DNA of 64,000 nt, taken from Eubacterium sp. OM08-24 (GTDB lineage: Bacteria > Bacillota > Clostridia > Oscillospirales > Acutalibacteraceae). Below, one piece after another: positions 7,595-16,560 of this stretch (the first letter of the stretch is position 1; the number at the start of each line of letters is the position of its first letter). The stretch is from the NCBI RefSeq assembly GCF_003438075.1, contig NZ_QSTA01000004.1:62001-126000 (forward strand), in the 5' to 3' direction. The notes below the pieces were generated by a model. It saw only the letters and a list, made by a program, of their open reading frames with translations. It was not told the origin of the DNA and ran no database searches. A program made the translations under genes and the position numbers.

Positions 7595-9788
7595 GCAGTA
7601 AAAATTCCTTTAGTCCGCTGTATCTTTTGGTACGGCGGTTATTTTGTACCATATATTCTACCGTTTTTGGATTTCCGACAAGCACAAGCGTTTTCTTTGC
7701 TCTTGTTACGGCTGTATAAAGCAGATTTCTGTAATAAAGCTGTGGCGGCCCTTGAAACATCGGTATTATCACGCAGTCAAACTCGTTGCCCTGACTTTTA
7801 TGTACCGTAACCGCATAGGCAAAGTCAAGGTCAGTTGCGTATTCATAGGTGTATTTTGCGGTTTTGTCATCAAAAACAACTATAAGTGTTCGGCTTTTGC
7901 GGTCGATAGAATCAATAATTCCTATGTCGCCGTTAAAAATGCCCGAACCCTGTTCGCCGTCATCTCTTATCCATGTTATATCATAGTTGTTCTTTATCTG
8001 CATTACCTTGTCGCCAATCCTAAAGGTTTTAGATGCAATTTCAATCTCCGTTTTATCGTGAGATTTCGGATTAAGAGCCTTTTGAAGTTTGAAATTCATT
8101 TCGGCAGTGCCAAGCTCGCCCTTTTTGGATGGGCAAAGCACCTGAATATTGTCAAATGCCGAGTATCCGTAAGCCTTTGGCAATCTTTGAGCGCAAAGGT
8201 CAACGATTACTTGAGAAATTTCTGCTTTATTGTTTCTGAGTAGGAAGAAGAAGTCCTTGTCGGATGCGTTGAGTACAGGCATTTCGCCGTTGACTATTTT
8301 ATGTGCGTTTGTAACAATAAGACTTTTCTGTGCCTGACGGAAAATTTCGTTTAGCCTTACAACGGGGACTATTCCGCTCTCGGTAAGGTCACCGAGAATA
8401 TTTCCCGGCCCTACGGACGGCAACTGATTTGAGTCGCCAACAAGTATAAGCCTGCATCCGATTGGCAAGGCTTTCATAACGCTTTCAAAAATGAATGTGT
8501 CTACCATTGAAACCTCGTCCACAATGAGTGCGTCACATTTCAGCTGATTGCGTTCGTTTTTATTAAATATCGGTTTATCGTGCTTGTCCCAGCTTACTTC
8601 AAGCAGACGATGAATAGTTTTTGCCTCAACTCCCGTTAAAGCACTCATTCGCTGAGCGGCTCTGCCTGTTGGTGCGGCAAGCAAAACTTTTTTGCCGTTA
8701 TTCTGTAAAATTTTGATAATTGCGTTCAATGTGGTTGTTTTACCTGTACCGGGGCCGCCTGTAAGAACAAGCATCCCCTTACTGAGCGCCTGAGTGATTG
8801 CCTCTTTTTGAAGTGCGGCATATTCTATGCCATCGTTTTGCTCGCATTTTTCAATTTCAGAGTCAATGTTTTTAATCTGTTCTGCCGCAAAGCCGAGCAG
8901 CATTTTTACTCTTGACGCTATGTAAAGCTCGCAAAGGTGGGTGTTAGGCGCAAAAATAAATTCTTTTTCGCTGACGGTATCTTTAATGAGGGAGCGGTCA
9001 AAAATCATTTCCTGCATAGTTGACGCAATGAGCGTGAGGTCAACCTTTAAAAATTCAGACGCTTTTTTGCAAAGCACTTCAAGCGGCAGGCAGGTGTGGC
9101 CGTTGCCCTCGTTGTGAATTAAAATATATGCAATGCCTGCACGAATACGCTCTGTACTCTGCTCGTCAAAATTTCGCTTTTTTGCAATGAAATCGGCGGT
9201 CTGAAAGCTGATGCCGAATTCGCCGTTACAGAGTATGTAGGGATTTTCTTTAATTTGCTCAATGGCGGTTGTGCCCATTTCTGTAAAGATTTTTACAGCC
9301 GCCGCATTGCCTATTCCGTATTCACCGAGGAATATTATTAGTGAGCGTATGCCCGTACTTTGCTTTAACTGCAAAGAAAAATCTTCTGCCTTTGATTTTG
9401 AAATTCCTTTGAGCATTGCAACTCGTTCGGGTTCATTTTCCATAACATCGAGCGTTTTTTCGCCAAACTCAGACACAAGCCTTTGGGCGGTTGTTGCGCC
9501 TATTCCTCGGATTGCGCCCGATGAAAGATAACGCAATATGCCTGCCGTACCGCTCGGTCGGCAAAGCTCACAGACCTGTGCCGAGAACTGTCTGCCGTAA
9601 TTCGGGTGGTCTTTGTAGTTGCCTGTGAGCTTTAAAAGGTCGCCCTGATGTACTCTCGGCATTATGCCGACAGCTGTTATATAATCGTCATCGTCCGATA
9701 TTTCTACAACGGTATAACCGTTTTCTTCGTTTCTGTAAACTACGCTTTCAACATAGCCTTCAAGCTGTAAAAGTGTATTGTTATCCAT
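7575..9788 (-). CDS. recD2: ATP-dependent DNA helicase RecD2
   Basis: This 737-residue superfamily 1B 5'-3' helicase is of the RecD2 type found in bacteria without RecBCD. The N-terminal about 320 residues contain an OB-like region and helix-hairpin-helix motifs (GAIRGIGATTAQRLV near 91). The motor carries Walker A GGPGTGKTT at 344-352 (Lys350), Walker B-like DEVSMVD at 424-430, LVGDSNQLPSVGPG, and the C-terminal AVTVHKSQGNEFD and YTAVTRAKK motifs. The length is normal. It is the first gene of a two-gene minus-strand operon with comF. Confidence 0.95.
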   Translation of the reverse strand: MDNNTLLQLEGYVESVVYRNEENGYTVVEISDDDDYITAVGIMPRVHQGDLLKLTGNYKDHPNYGRQFSAQVCELCRPSGTAGILRYLSSGAIRGIGATTAQRLVSEFGEKTLDVMENEPERVAMLKGISKSKAEDFSLQLKQSTGIRSLIIFLGEYGIGNAAAVKIFTEMGTTAIEQIKENPYILCNGEFGISFQTADFIAKKRNFDEQSTERIRAGIAYILIHNEGNGHTCLPLEVLCKKASEFLKVDLTLIASTMQEMIFDRSLIKDTVSEKEFIFAPNTHLCELYIASRVKMLLGFAAEQIKNIDSEIEKCEQNDGIEYAALQKEAITQALSKGMLVLTGGPGTGKTTTLNAIIKILQNNGKKVLLAAPTGRAAQRMSALTGVEAKTIHRLLEVSWDKHDKPIFNKNERNQLKCDALIVDEVSMVDTFIFESVMKALPIGCRLILVGDSNQLPSVGPGNILGDLTESGIVPVVRLNEIFRQAQKSLIVTNAHKIVNGEMPVLNASDKDFFFLLRNNKAEISQVIVDLCAQRLPKAYGYSAFDNIQVLCPSKKGELGTAEMNFKLQKALNPKSHDKTEIEIASKTFRIGDKVMQIKNNYDITWIRDDGEQGSGIFNGDIGIIDSIDRKSRTLIVVFDDKTAKYTYEYATDLDFAYAVTVHKSQGNEFDCVIIPMFQGPPQLYYRNLLYTAVTRAKKTLVLVGNPKTVEYMVQNNRRTKRYSGLKEFLLRDEQLY

Positions 9789-9883
9789 AAAAACATACCT
9801 GTTTCCTTAAAAAATACAGCGGTAATCTGCCACAATATTAATTATTATAGCACTGTTTTTTTGCATTAACAATACACTTTAAA

Positions 9884-10219
9884 TTATTCGTTCAAAAGAT
9901 GAATAAGCTCTTTCTTTTTTATCAGTTTTATAAATCCGTATTCCTTGCAAAGCGCCTTGCATATGTTTTCGGTTTCTTCGTCCATATCGCAGTCAAGGCA
10001 AAGTATGCAGTCCTTGCCACCACGACAAAACCATCTTAATCTTGACGCCGCACCACGCAAAATAAATTCGGCATTTTGTTTTTCACTGTCAAGCGGAGTT
10101 ACAATGATGATTGAGCAATTATTTTTGCTTTTATACAGGAAATATGTAATTTCCCTTACGCAGTATATTATTCCCATTACGGCAAAAATAATAAGTATAG
10201 CGGTTGAAATCGCTGTCAC
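9884..10219 (-). CDS. Small membrane-anchored protein of unknown function
   Basis: This is a 111-residue protein starting at a GTG codon (10219) placed 5 nt after GAGGTGA; the open frame runs further upstream, but nothing there has a ribosome site. A single N-terminal membrane helix (about residues 4-22, STAILIIFAVMGIIYCV) precedes a soluble region with several Cys (CILCLDCDMDEE) and a charged C-terminus (IKKKELIHLL). No family is recognised. It is divergent from the DUF1540 gene, with about 135 bp between them. Confidence 0.6.
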   Translation of the reverse strand: MTAISTAILIIFAVMGIIYCVREITYFLYKSKNNCSIIIVTPLDSEKQNAEFILRGAASRLRWFCRGGKDCILCLDCDMDEETENICKALCKEYGFIKLIKKKELIHLLNE

Positions 10220-10354
10220 AAAAATCACCTCGCTATATTTTATTAATAATAACCGAATTGGTGAGGTATATTTACAGCTATTTTGCAGACAATAAAAGAG
10301 CGGACAAAACTGCAATGGCGCAGGGTTCGCTAATAATGTATGAGGTGATTTATA

Positions 10355-10543
10355 ATGATGAACAACTCCTATGTAAACCGCAGCATTAAATGCACCGTAA
10401 ATAACTGTTCTCACAACAACGAGGCAGAGCATTACTGCTCACTTGAATCAATCAAGATTGGTACACATGAGTCAAACCCAACAGTATGTCAGTGCACTGA
10501 CTGCCAGAGCTTTGAGTTAAAACAGGGTTGCGGTTGTAAGTAA
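10355..10543 (+). CDS. Small cysteine-rich DUF1540-domain protein
   Basis: This 62-residue protein has eight cysteines (13, 18, 28, 45, 47, 50, 59, 61), including the spaced set CTVNNCSHN, HYC and CQCTDCQSF typical of the DUF1540 family, which is common in spore-forming Firmicutes. The cysteines probably bind metal; function is unknown. GAGGTGA lies 6 nt before the first ATG and 9 nt before a second one at 10358, so either may be used. Confidence 0.8.
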   Translation: MMNNSYVNRSIKCTVNNCSHNNEAEHYCSLESIKIGTHESNPTVCQCTDCQSFELKQGCGCK

Positions 10544-10554
10544 TCTTACACCAA

Positions 10555-10592
10555 CAAAAAAGCTGTATCCCATAACGGGGTACAGCTTTTTT
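10555..10592. terminator. Bidirectional terminator
   Basis: AAAAAGCTGTATCCC and its near complement ending GTACAGCTTTTTT form a strong hairpin with A and T runs on its two sides, between two convergent genes. Confidence 0.85.
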
Positions 10593-10594
10593 AC

Positions 10595-12706
10595 TTATAA
10601 TCCGAGAATTATGAGTGCGTATATTTTTTTGAGTATCGGCATTTTTCTTAAAGTACCTTTTCTGAATACAGGAACATAATTGAAAATCGTAATATACTCT
10701 TCCTTAGTAATATTATGATTTGAATACCTTGCCTTTGTGCCGATTTTTTCAATTCTGCTCGGCAGTTTCCAATTTGCAAGGGCAGAAATTTTACTTAAAT
10801 ATCTGTAAATACATATTGTCCTTGACTTATAGTTTTTGTGAGTAAAACTGCGCTTTCTTAAAATTCTTATTAGTATTATTCTTATGGCGGCAAGTGCGAT
10901 GATAAGAATAATTATTATTAGCCAAACAACAGGTGCTGAAATTTTCACCTTTGTATTTGATTTTTCATTGGCAGTCGACTTTTGAGTGGTAGGCTGAGTT
11001 GTCGGGGAAGTGGTTTGCGCCTGCGTTGTTGTTTGCACTGATTCGGTAGCTTGCGGCACTTCAAAATCAGATGATGTAGCGTCGAGCGGAATCCAGCCGA
11101 TTCGTTCGTCAAAGTATTCCACCCAAGCATGGGCATTGTCTGAGGTGACTGTCGCCTTGCCGTCAACTACATTTGCGCAGTAGCCTGTTACATATCTTGC
11201 AGGAATACCCAGCGCCCTGAGCATTACAGCCGCCGCATTTGCAAAGTGCATACAGTAGCCTGTTTGTGCATCATTCAAAAACCATTCGGCAACATCTCTG
11301 CCAGCGGGTACTTTTTGTGTATTGAGAGAATACGATGCGGAATGTGAAACAAAGTCCTTAACCGCCGCAACCGTTTGAGAAATATCACTCTTGGATAAAT
11401 CTTTAATATTGTTGCGCTCGGCAATTTCAAGCATTGCCTGTTTGGTATCGTTTGGCAGAGATAAATAGCATTGTGCAAAATCATCGTATTTTGAGGTGCC
11501 ACTTATTTCTATTCGTGAAAAGTCGTTAATATTTTCCTCGGAATACGGTATAACAAACATAGTGTAGTTTGTTGCCTTGTCGGTGTTTGCTATGAACACA
11601 TCGCATACAGGCGAAAAATTGTTGTTGATATAATTAAGATAATAGGGTGTGTAAATAACATTTTCTTTGTTTACGGTGTCAATGGTTACGGTTTCTGCAT
11701 CTCCGAAATACTGCGTCATAATAGTCATAATAAAGGATTGATAATCCTGCGGATAGTTGTCTGCCTGCTCATCGGTAAGCACAGACCATTTGTTGTTTTC
11801 GTAATTTGCATATGCCATACTCTTAAGGTAAATTCTGCCGTCTGTACTTGATGTGACAGTCATAACCTTTTTTCCTGTTTGAGTAAGTGCGCCTGCATTT
11901 GAAAAATCCACCTCAGGCTCAAGGCTGTTGCCCACCTCTGCGAGGGCGGACGAGATTTTACCGCTGCCGTTGTAGGTTTTCATTCCCGTTAGGCTTTGCA
12001 CATCGCTCAGCAAATCATCCTGCCATTTAGGCCTTTTGTAGCTTTCAACAGGATTTAGTACGACGGTAAAGGCGATTAAAACTGATAAAATCACTGCCGA
12101 AACGGCGGTAACTACACCGCTGTGCGCATAGTTCAGCCGTCTTGTCTGCGATGAAAAATACAGGGCAAACAGCACCGCAAATATCATAAGCAAAGGCAAA
12201 AGATCGGGCAGAGTATTTACAAGGATAAAGCAAGGCACAAGCAATGCAATGCTGAGAAGTCCTGCGATTTTTATTGATTTAATTCTTGATATTAAACAGG
12301 AAAATAAACCGCTCAGCACAACCAAGGTCAGCACAAACAGACCTGTGGCATTGTTTGCAATATAGCTTGCAAATTTTATTTTGCCATAAACGGGCAGATA
12401 CACAGAGTATTGCTCAAGCAGTTTGTTTATAAAGTAATTAGCCTGTGCAAAAATATGCTCGCTTGAAAAAACAAAGGCAAGAAAAGCTACAAAGGCAATT
12501 ACCGTAACGCTCAGTGCATATTTCAATTTATCTTTTACAAAAGACGAAATCAAGCTGAATACAAAAGAAAATATTGTTGCCGAGATAATGACGGTTGAAT
12601 ATTCATAGCTGATACTAAATGCGCTTGCATAACAAAGCAGGGGGCAGACCGAAAGGAAAACTACACACACGCAGTCAATCAGAGCAGAAAGCAAGTCTTT
12701 TTTCAC
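10595..12706 (-). CDS. Membrane transglutaminase-like protein (TgpA type)
   Basis: This 703-residue membrane protein has about six membrane helices in residues 1-215. A large extracytoplasmic region holds a transglutaminase-like core with the Cys-His-Asp triad C485 (TGYCMHFANA), H526 (DNAHAWVEYF) and D542 (WIPLDATSS). A Thr/Gln/Pro-rich linker (551-580), another membrane helix (about 592-617) and a basic cytoplasmic tail follow. The family is usually encoded with a MoxR ATPase and a DUF58 protein, as here; the substrate is unknown, and the catalytic domain faces outward. The start overlaps the end of the DUF58 gene by 4 nt. All catalytic residues are present. Confidence 0.85.
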   Translation of the reverse strand: MKKDLLSALIDCVCVVFLSVCPLLCYASAFSISYEYSTVIISATIFSFVFSLISSFVKDKLKYALSVTVIAFVAFLAFVFSSEHIFAQANYFINKLLEQYSVYLPVYGKIKFASYIANNATGLFVLTLVVLSGLFSCLISRIKSIKIAGLLSIALLVPCFILVNTLPDLLPLLMIFAVLFALYFSSQTRRLNYAHSGVVTAVSAVILSVLIAFTVVLNPVESYKRPKWQDDLLSDVQSLTGMKTYNGSGKISSALAEVGNSLEPEVDFSNAGALTQTGKKVMTVTSSTDGRIYLKSMAYANYENNKWSVLTDEQADNYPQDYQSFIMTIMTQYFGDAETVTIDTVNKENVIYTPYYLNYINNNFSPVCDVFIANTDKATNYTMFVIPYSEENINDFSRIEISGTSKYDDFAQCYLSLPNDTKQAMLEIAERNNIKDLSKSDISQTVAAVKDFVSHSASYSLNTQKVPAGRDVAEWFLNDAQTGYCMHFANAAAVMLRALGIPARYVTGYCANVVDGKATVTSDNAHAWVEYFDERIGWIPLDATSSDFEVPQATESVQTTTQAQTTSPTTQPTTQKSTANEKSNTKVKISAPVVWLIIIILIIALAAIRIILIRILRKRSFTHKNYKSRTICIYRYLSKISALANWKLPSRIEKIGTKARYSNHNITKEEYITIFNYVPVFRKGTLRKMPILKKIYALIILGL

Positions 12707-13665
12707 TTTGCCACCTCCTCAGGTTCGGCAAAAATACTGTATGGCTCTGCGTCTTGAACATCGGCATTTCCAAGGTTGCTCTGAGTATAAATTGCCCTGT
12801 ATAATGAATATATATTTGTTTGAGAGCTCAGCGGATAAGCGCCGACTGCTTTTGTGGTGCTTATGGCGCATGGTATTTCATTCTTTTGCACATTCATACA
12901 AACGCCTGCAAATTTAGCCATAACAATGTTGTTGCTTTCGGCGTTGTCGGTCAGTATAAGCATAATTTTAAAATTTTTGTAAATCGGCAGGCTCGGCTCT
13001 TTTACCATTAAATTATCGTTTTTAGCCGATAATTTCCAATGCACATTTTTCATACTGTCGCCGTTGCGATATTCCCTGATTTCGTAATCATCGGAAAATC
13101 CGCCGCCCGATTTCTTTTTATATCCGATTATAGCCTGCTTGTCTGAAAAAATATCGTCCTTTATAAATTCGGCTTTCGGTACTATAAGTGTTTCTGTATT
13201 ATATCTGAATTTTATCGGAATAAAGAAAATCCCGAGCATATCGTAAACCTTGAGCCACTTTGTTTTACATTCAATCAATCCGCAGTTTTTGCCAAGCTGA
13301 GCAAGCTCAATGTTTACAGGCTTGCCTGCAAGTCCGCTGTACTTAAAATTGATTTTCTTTGATTTACCGCTGAAGTGATTGTTTGTGTAAAGCCGGATTT
13401 TTAAAAGCGGACAGAAAAAGCCGTATTTACTTTTGGCAACAAGTTTGAGATATGGCAAGCTGTCGGTATTCATAACCTTTGGAGCGTAAAGCGAAAATCC
13501 CTTGACAGCCGAATATATCATAAACGGCAGACTGCATATCAGGGATAAAACAGGCAGGCATACCACAACTATAAGCAAAAAATTTGAAAACCACGCATAA
13601 TAAAATACGGCAAATGAAAATGATATTGCAAGAACGGCAATATAAATCAGTATGTTCTTTATCAT
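12703..13665 (-). CDS. DUF58-domain protein
   Basis: This 320-residue protein has two N-terminal membrane helices (about residues 4-24 and 28-50) and then a soluble region. The DUF58 signature is EYRNGDSMKNVHWKLSAK near residues 202-219, the start of a von Willebrand A-like fold. DUF58 proteins are partners of MoxR ATPases; such triads are thought to assemble or activate cell-envelope complexes. It sits between moxR (10 nt upstream) and the transglutaminase gene (4-nt overlap). Confidence 0.88.
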   Translation of the reverse strand: MIKNILIYIAVLAISFSFAVFYYAWFSNFLLIVVVCLPVLSLICSLPFMIYSAVKGFSLYAPKVMNTDSLPYLKLVAKSKYGFFCPLLKIRLYTNNHFSGKSKKINFKYSGLAGKPVNIELAQLGKNCGLIECKTKWLKVYDMLGIFFIPIKFRYNTETLIVPKAEFIKDDIFSDKQAIIGYKKKSGGGFSDDYEIREYRNGDSMKNVHWKLSAKNDNLMVKEPSLPIYKNFKIMLILTDNAESNNIVMAKFAGVCMNVQKNEIPCAISTTKAVGAYPLSSQTNIYSLYRAIYTQSNLGNADVQDAEPYSIFAEPEEVAK

Positions 13666-13675
13666 TTTTTCCTCA

Positions 13676-14602
13676 CTAAATTTTGGGTTGTCTTGTAGTT
13701 CTTAATATTTCTTTGAGTGCCGAATCGGTATTAATTCTTTTTGCGGTTGATTCTGAACTTAAAATAACACGATGGCTTATTGTTCTTACAAAAATGTTTT
13801 GAATATCTCGTGGCACAATGTAATCCCTGCCGTCGGCAAAAGCCGCCGCCTTTGCCATATCTTTAAGCGAAAGCGTTGCTCTCGGACTTGCACCTCTTGA
13901 AAAAAGACTGCTTTGTCTTGTAGCCGTTACAAGCATCACTATATACTTTGCCATATCCTCGCTTACGAAAACCTCTTTTACTTTGCTTTGCATATCAATA
14001 AGCTCGTCAACGGTAATCACTTGTTTTACATTATCAAGCGGATTTTGTTTACTTCTGTTCAAAAGCATCTGACACTCGGCATCAAAATCGGGGTATCCCA
14101 TAGAAATTCTGACTGTAAATCGGTCTGTCTGTGAATCGGGCAAAAGCTGTGTGCCAGACGCACCGACTGGGTTTTGTGTGGCAATTACCGAAAACGGCTT
14201 TTCAAGCGCATAACTGTGCCCGTCCACCGTAACCTGTCTTTCTTCCATTGCTTCAAGCAGAGCCGCCTGCGTACGGCTTGAAGTTCTGTTCAGCTCATCA
14301 GCGAGAAAAAGGTTGCAGAAGATTGCACCTTTGTTAAAGTGCATTTTTCCGCTTTCTTTATTAAATGACGAAAATCCCGTAATGTCTGACGGCAGGGTGT
14401 CGGGTGTAAACTGTATTCTGCCGTATTTTAGTCCGAGCGCCTTTGAAAAGGCAAGCACCAGAGTGGTTTTGCCAACTCCCGGTATGTCCTCAATCAAAAT
14501 ATTTCCGTTTGCAAGCAAAGCGAGCATAGTAATAATAATCTCTCGGTCTTTGCCGTTGATTACTTTTCTTATCTCATTTAAAACTTTTTTAAATTCATTC
14601 AT
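13676..14602 (-). CDS. MoxR-family AAA+ ATPase
   Basis: This 308-residue AAA+ ATPase has Walker A GVGKTT at 42-47 (Lys45), Walker B LFLADELNR at 98-106, sensor 1 ATQNP near 150, and a C-terminal lid domain. MoxR proteins act as chaperones that mature partner proteins using ATP. It is the first gene of a three-gene minus-strand operon with DUF58 and transglutaminase genes, a conserved arrangement across bacteria. Confidence 0.92.
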   Translation of the reverse strand: MNEFKKVLNEIRKVINGKDREIIITMLALLANGNILIEDIPGVGKTTLVLAFSKALGLKYGRIQFTPDTLPSDITGFSSFNKESGKMHFNKGAIFCNLFLADELNRTSSRTQAALLEAMEERQVTVDGHSYALEKPFSVIATQNPVGASGTQLLPDSQTDRFTVRISMGYPDFDAECQMLLNRSKQNPLDNVKQVITVDELIDMQSKVKEVFVSEDMAKYIVMLVTATRQSSLFSRGASPRATLSLKDMAKAAAFADGRDYIVPRDIQNIFVRTISHRVILSSESTAKRINTDSALKEILRTTRQPKI

Positions 14603-14738
14603 ATTATCACCTTGATTTCTATTAATTTATCAATAAAATATGTGGTTAGTGTGAATTCGATTATGTATAATTATATATTACATTAGTTTATAAAAATTCG
14701 CAATATAAAAGCCAAAATTTTACATTAAATTGCCCTGA

Positions 14739-14775
14739 AAATACCCGTCACCGTTTTGTTGATGACGGGTATTTG
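14739..14775 (-). terminator. Terminator downstream of spoVAC
   Basis: AATACCCGTCA (14740-14750) pairs with TGACGGGTATT (14763-14773). An interrupted T-run follows on the minus strand. Confidence 0.7.
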
Positions 14776-14789
14776 TAATTACTTATAAT

Positions 14790-15245
14790 TTAAAACAGCT
14801 TTATGCCGAACAGACTTAAAATCCATAGAATAAACCCGTAGATTATAGACGCCGAAACACCATACACTATTACAGGGCCTGCAATTATGAACAGCTTTGC
14901 GCCAAGTCCTGCTATAAATCCCTCTGACTTAAATTCAATGGCAGGCGAGGACACCGCATTTGCAAAGCCTGTTATGGGCACAAGCGTGCCTGCTCCGCCA
15001 TGCTTGGCGATTTTGTCATACACACCAATGGCGGTGAGCAAAATTCCTATAAAAATTAGTGTTACAGAGCATAGAGTTTTGCTGTCTTTTTCGCTTGCTC
15101 CGAGCATTGCGTATAAATCGGTAAAGGCTTGCCCTATTGTGCAGAAAGTGCCGCCTATCAAAAAAGCCTTTATGCTGTTCACAAAAAGTTTACTTTTCGG
15201 TGAATTTTTCATCACAATTTTATTGTACTCTTTTGGTGAAATCAT
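14790..15245 (-). CDS. spoVAC: Stage V sporulation protein AC (SpoVAC family)
   Basis: This 151-residue membrane protein has about four hydrophobic helices. The N-terminal YNKIVMKNSPKSKLFVNSIKAFLIGG region and the later GAGTLVPITGFANAVSSPAIEFK are characteristic of SpoVAC/SpoVAE. SpoVA proteins form the channel that moves Ca-dipicolinate in spores; SpoVAC is the mechanosensitive subunit in Bacillus. In Bacillus it lies in a spoVA operon, but here no spoVAD or spoVAE follows: the gene stands alone between moxR and the desulfurase gene. It supports the view that the organism forms spores. Confidence 0.85.
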   Translation of the reverse strand: MISPKEYNKIVMKNSPKSKLFVNSIKAFLIGGTFCTIGQAFTDLYAMLGASEKDSKTLCSVTLIFIGILLTAIGVYDKIAKHGGAGTLVPITGFANAVSSPAIEFKSEGFIAGLGAKLFIIAGPVIVYGVSASIIYGFILWILSLFGIKLF

Positions 15246-15348
15246 ATATACATTAACTCCGTTTCGTTTATAACTTGCTTATTAAATGTACTAATATTAT
15301 GTGTTAAAATTTTATCCTTATGTAAGATTAGTTTATGTAAAATAACGG

Positions 15349-15377
15349 TTTATTTTTGATGAAATATGATGTATAAT
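15349..15377 (+). promoter_or_regulatory. Probable sigma-A promoter for the desulfurase-thiI operon
   Basis: A perfect TATAAT (15372-15377) has a weak -35 (TTTATT, 15349-15354) 17 bp upstream. The start codon is 37 bp further on. Confidence 0.45.
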
Positions 15378-15414
15378 GATAAATGTATATTTATGTATTG
15401 TGAGGTGGAGTATC

Positions 15415-16542
15415 ATGGAGCATTATCTTGACAACAGTGCAACAACCGTTGCGTCAAAGTCTGCGGCTGAAAAAGCGTTTGAGATGATGACAGAAAATTA
15501 TGCAAATCCATCTTCACTTCATTACAGGGGAATGATTGCAGAGCAGGAGCTTGAAAAGGCGAGAAAAGCAGTTGCAAAACAGCTTTTTGCACAAACCGAT
15601 GAAATTACCTTTACAAGCGGCGGAACAGAGGCAAATAACCTTGCACTATTTGGTACGGCATATGCAAAAAAACGCAGAGGCACAAAGATTGTTACAACCT
15701 CGGTTGAGCACAGCAGTATAATGGAGTCTTGCAAAAGACTTGAGCAAGAGGGATTTGAAATAGCTTATGTAAGTCCGAGAAAAGACGGAATTGTGCATAC
15801 CGAGGATATTCTTGCAGAGGTTAATGATAATACGATTATGGTTTCTGTTATGTATGTAAACAACGAAACAGGTGCAATTATGCCTGTTGAAGAGATTTTT
15901 GATGCGGTTAAGCAGAAAAAATCAGATGTTGTGTGTCATACAGATGCGGTGCAGGCTTTCGGCAAAATTGCGGTAAATCCAAAAAAACTCGGAGCAGACC
16001 TTGTGAGCGTGTCGGCGCATAAGGTACACTCGCCAAAGGGATGCGGTGCAATTTATATTAAAAAGGGTGTTCGTCTTGTGCCGAGAGTTTACGGCGGCGA
16101 GCAGGAAAAGAAAATCCGACCCGGTACAGAGCCGTTGCCTTTGATTGCGGCATTCGGCGTTGCCTGTAATGAATTTGCAATAGAGAAAAATTACGAAAAG
16201 GTTGCCGAGCTTTGCGACTATGCAAAAAGCAGGCTTACACAAATAGACGGAGTGGTTATTAATTCACCGCAAAATGCCTTGCCCTATGTGCTGAATTTTT
16301 CGGCAGGCAGGGTAAGGAGTGAAACAATGCTCCATTTCCTTGAGGAATACGAGATATATGTTTCCTCGGGCAGTGCTTGCGCAAAGGGCGCACCGAGCTA
16401 TGTGCTCAGCGCTATGGGATACGGCAGTGAAAGAGCAGACAGCGCATTGCGTGTCAGTTTTTCAAAGCTCAACACCACAGAAGATGTTGACGCACTTTGC
16501 ACCGCACTTGAGCAGGGACTAAAGGTACTTGTTCACAGATAA
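15415..16542 (+). CDS. Cysteine desulfurase (NifS/IscS family)
   Basis: This 375-residue PLP enzyme takes sulfur from cysteine as a persulfide. The PLP lysine is Lys203 in SAHKVHSPKG, and the catalytic cysteine is Cys322 in SSGSACAKG. The substrate/PLP motifs TSGGTEANN and HTDAVQ are present. I chose ATG 15415, which follows GAGGTGGAG; the open frame from 15376 begins within the -10 region. thiI starts 18 nt after the stop, so this desulfurase probably supplies sulfur for 4-thiouridine in tRNA, as the NifZ-ThiI pair does in Bacillus. General Fe-S supply cannot be excluded. Confidence 0.92.
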   Translation: MEHYLDNSATTVASKSAAEKAFEMMTENYANPSSLHYRGMIAEQELEKARKAVAKQLFAQTDEITFTSGGTEANNLALFGTAYAKKRRGTKIVTTSVEHSSIMESCKRLEQEGFEIAYVSPRKDGIVHTEDILAEVNDNTIMVSVMYVNNETGAIMPVEEIFDAVKQKKSDVVCHTDAVQAFGKIAVNPKKLGADLVSVSAHKVHSPKGCGAIYIKKGVRLVPRVYGGEQEKKIRPGTEPLPLIAAFGVACNEFAIEKNYEKVAELCDYAKSRLTQIDGVVINSPQNALPYVLNFSAGRVRSETMLHFLEEYEIYVSSGSACAKGAPSYVLSAMGYGSERADSALRVSFSKLNTTEDVDALCTALEQGLKVLVHR

Positions 16543-16560
16543 ACTGAAAGGTAAAAACCA

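Noticed and set aside
10220..10432. Longer N-terminus for the small membrane protein on the minus strand
   Set aside because: The extension overlaps the divergent DUF1540 gene, and the only good ribosome site points to GTG 10219.
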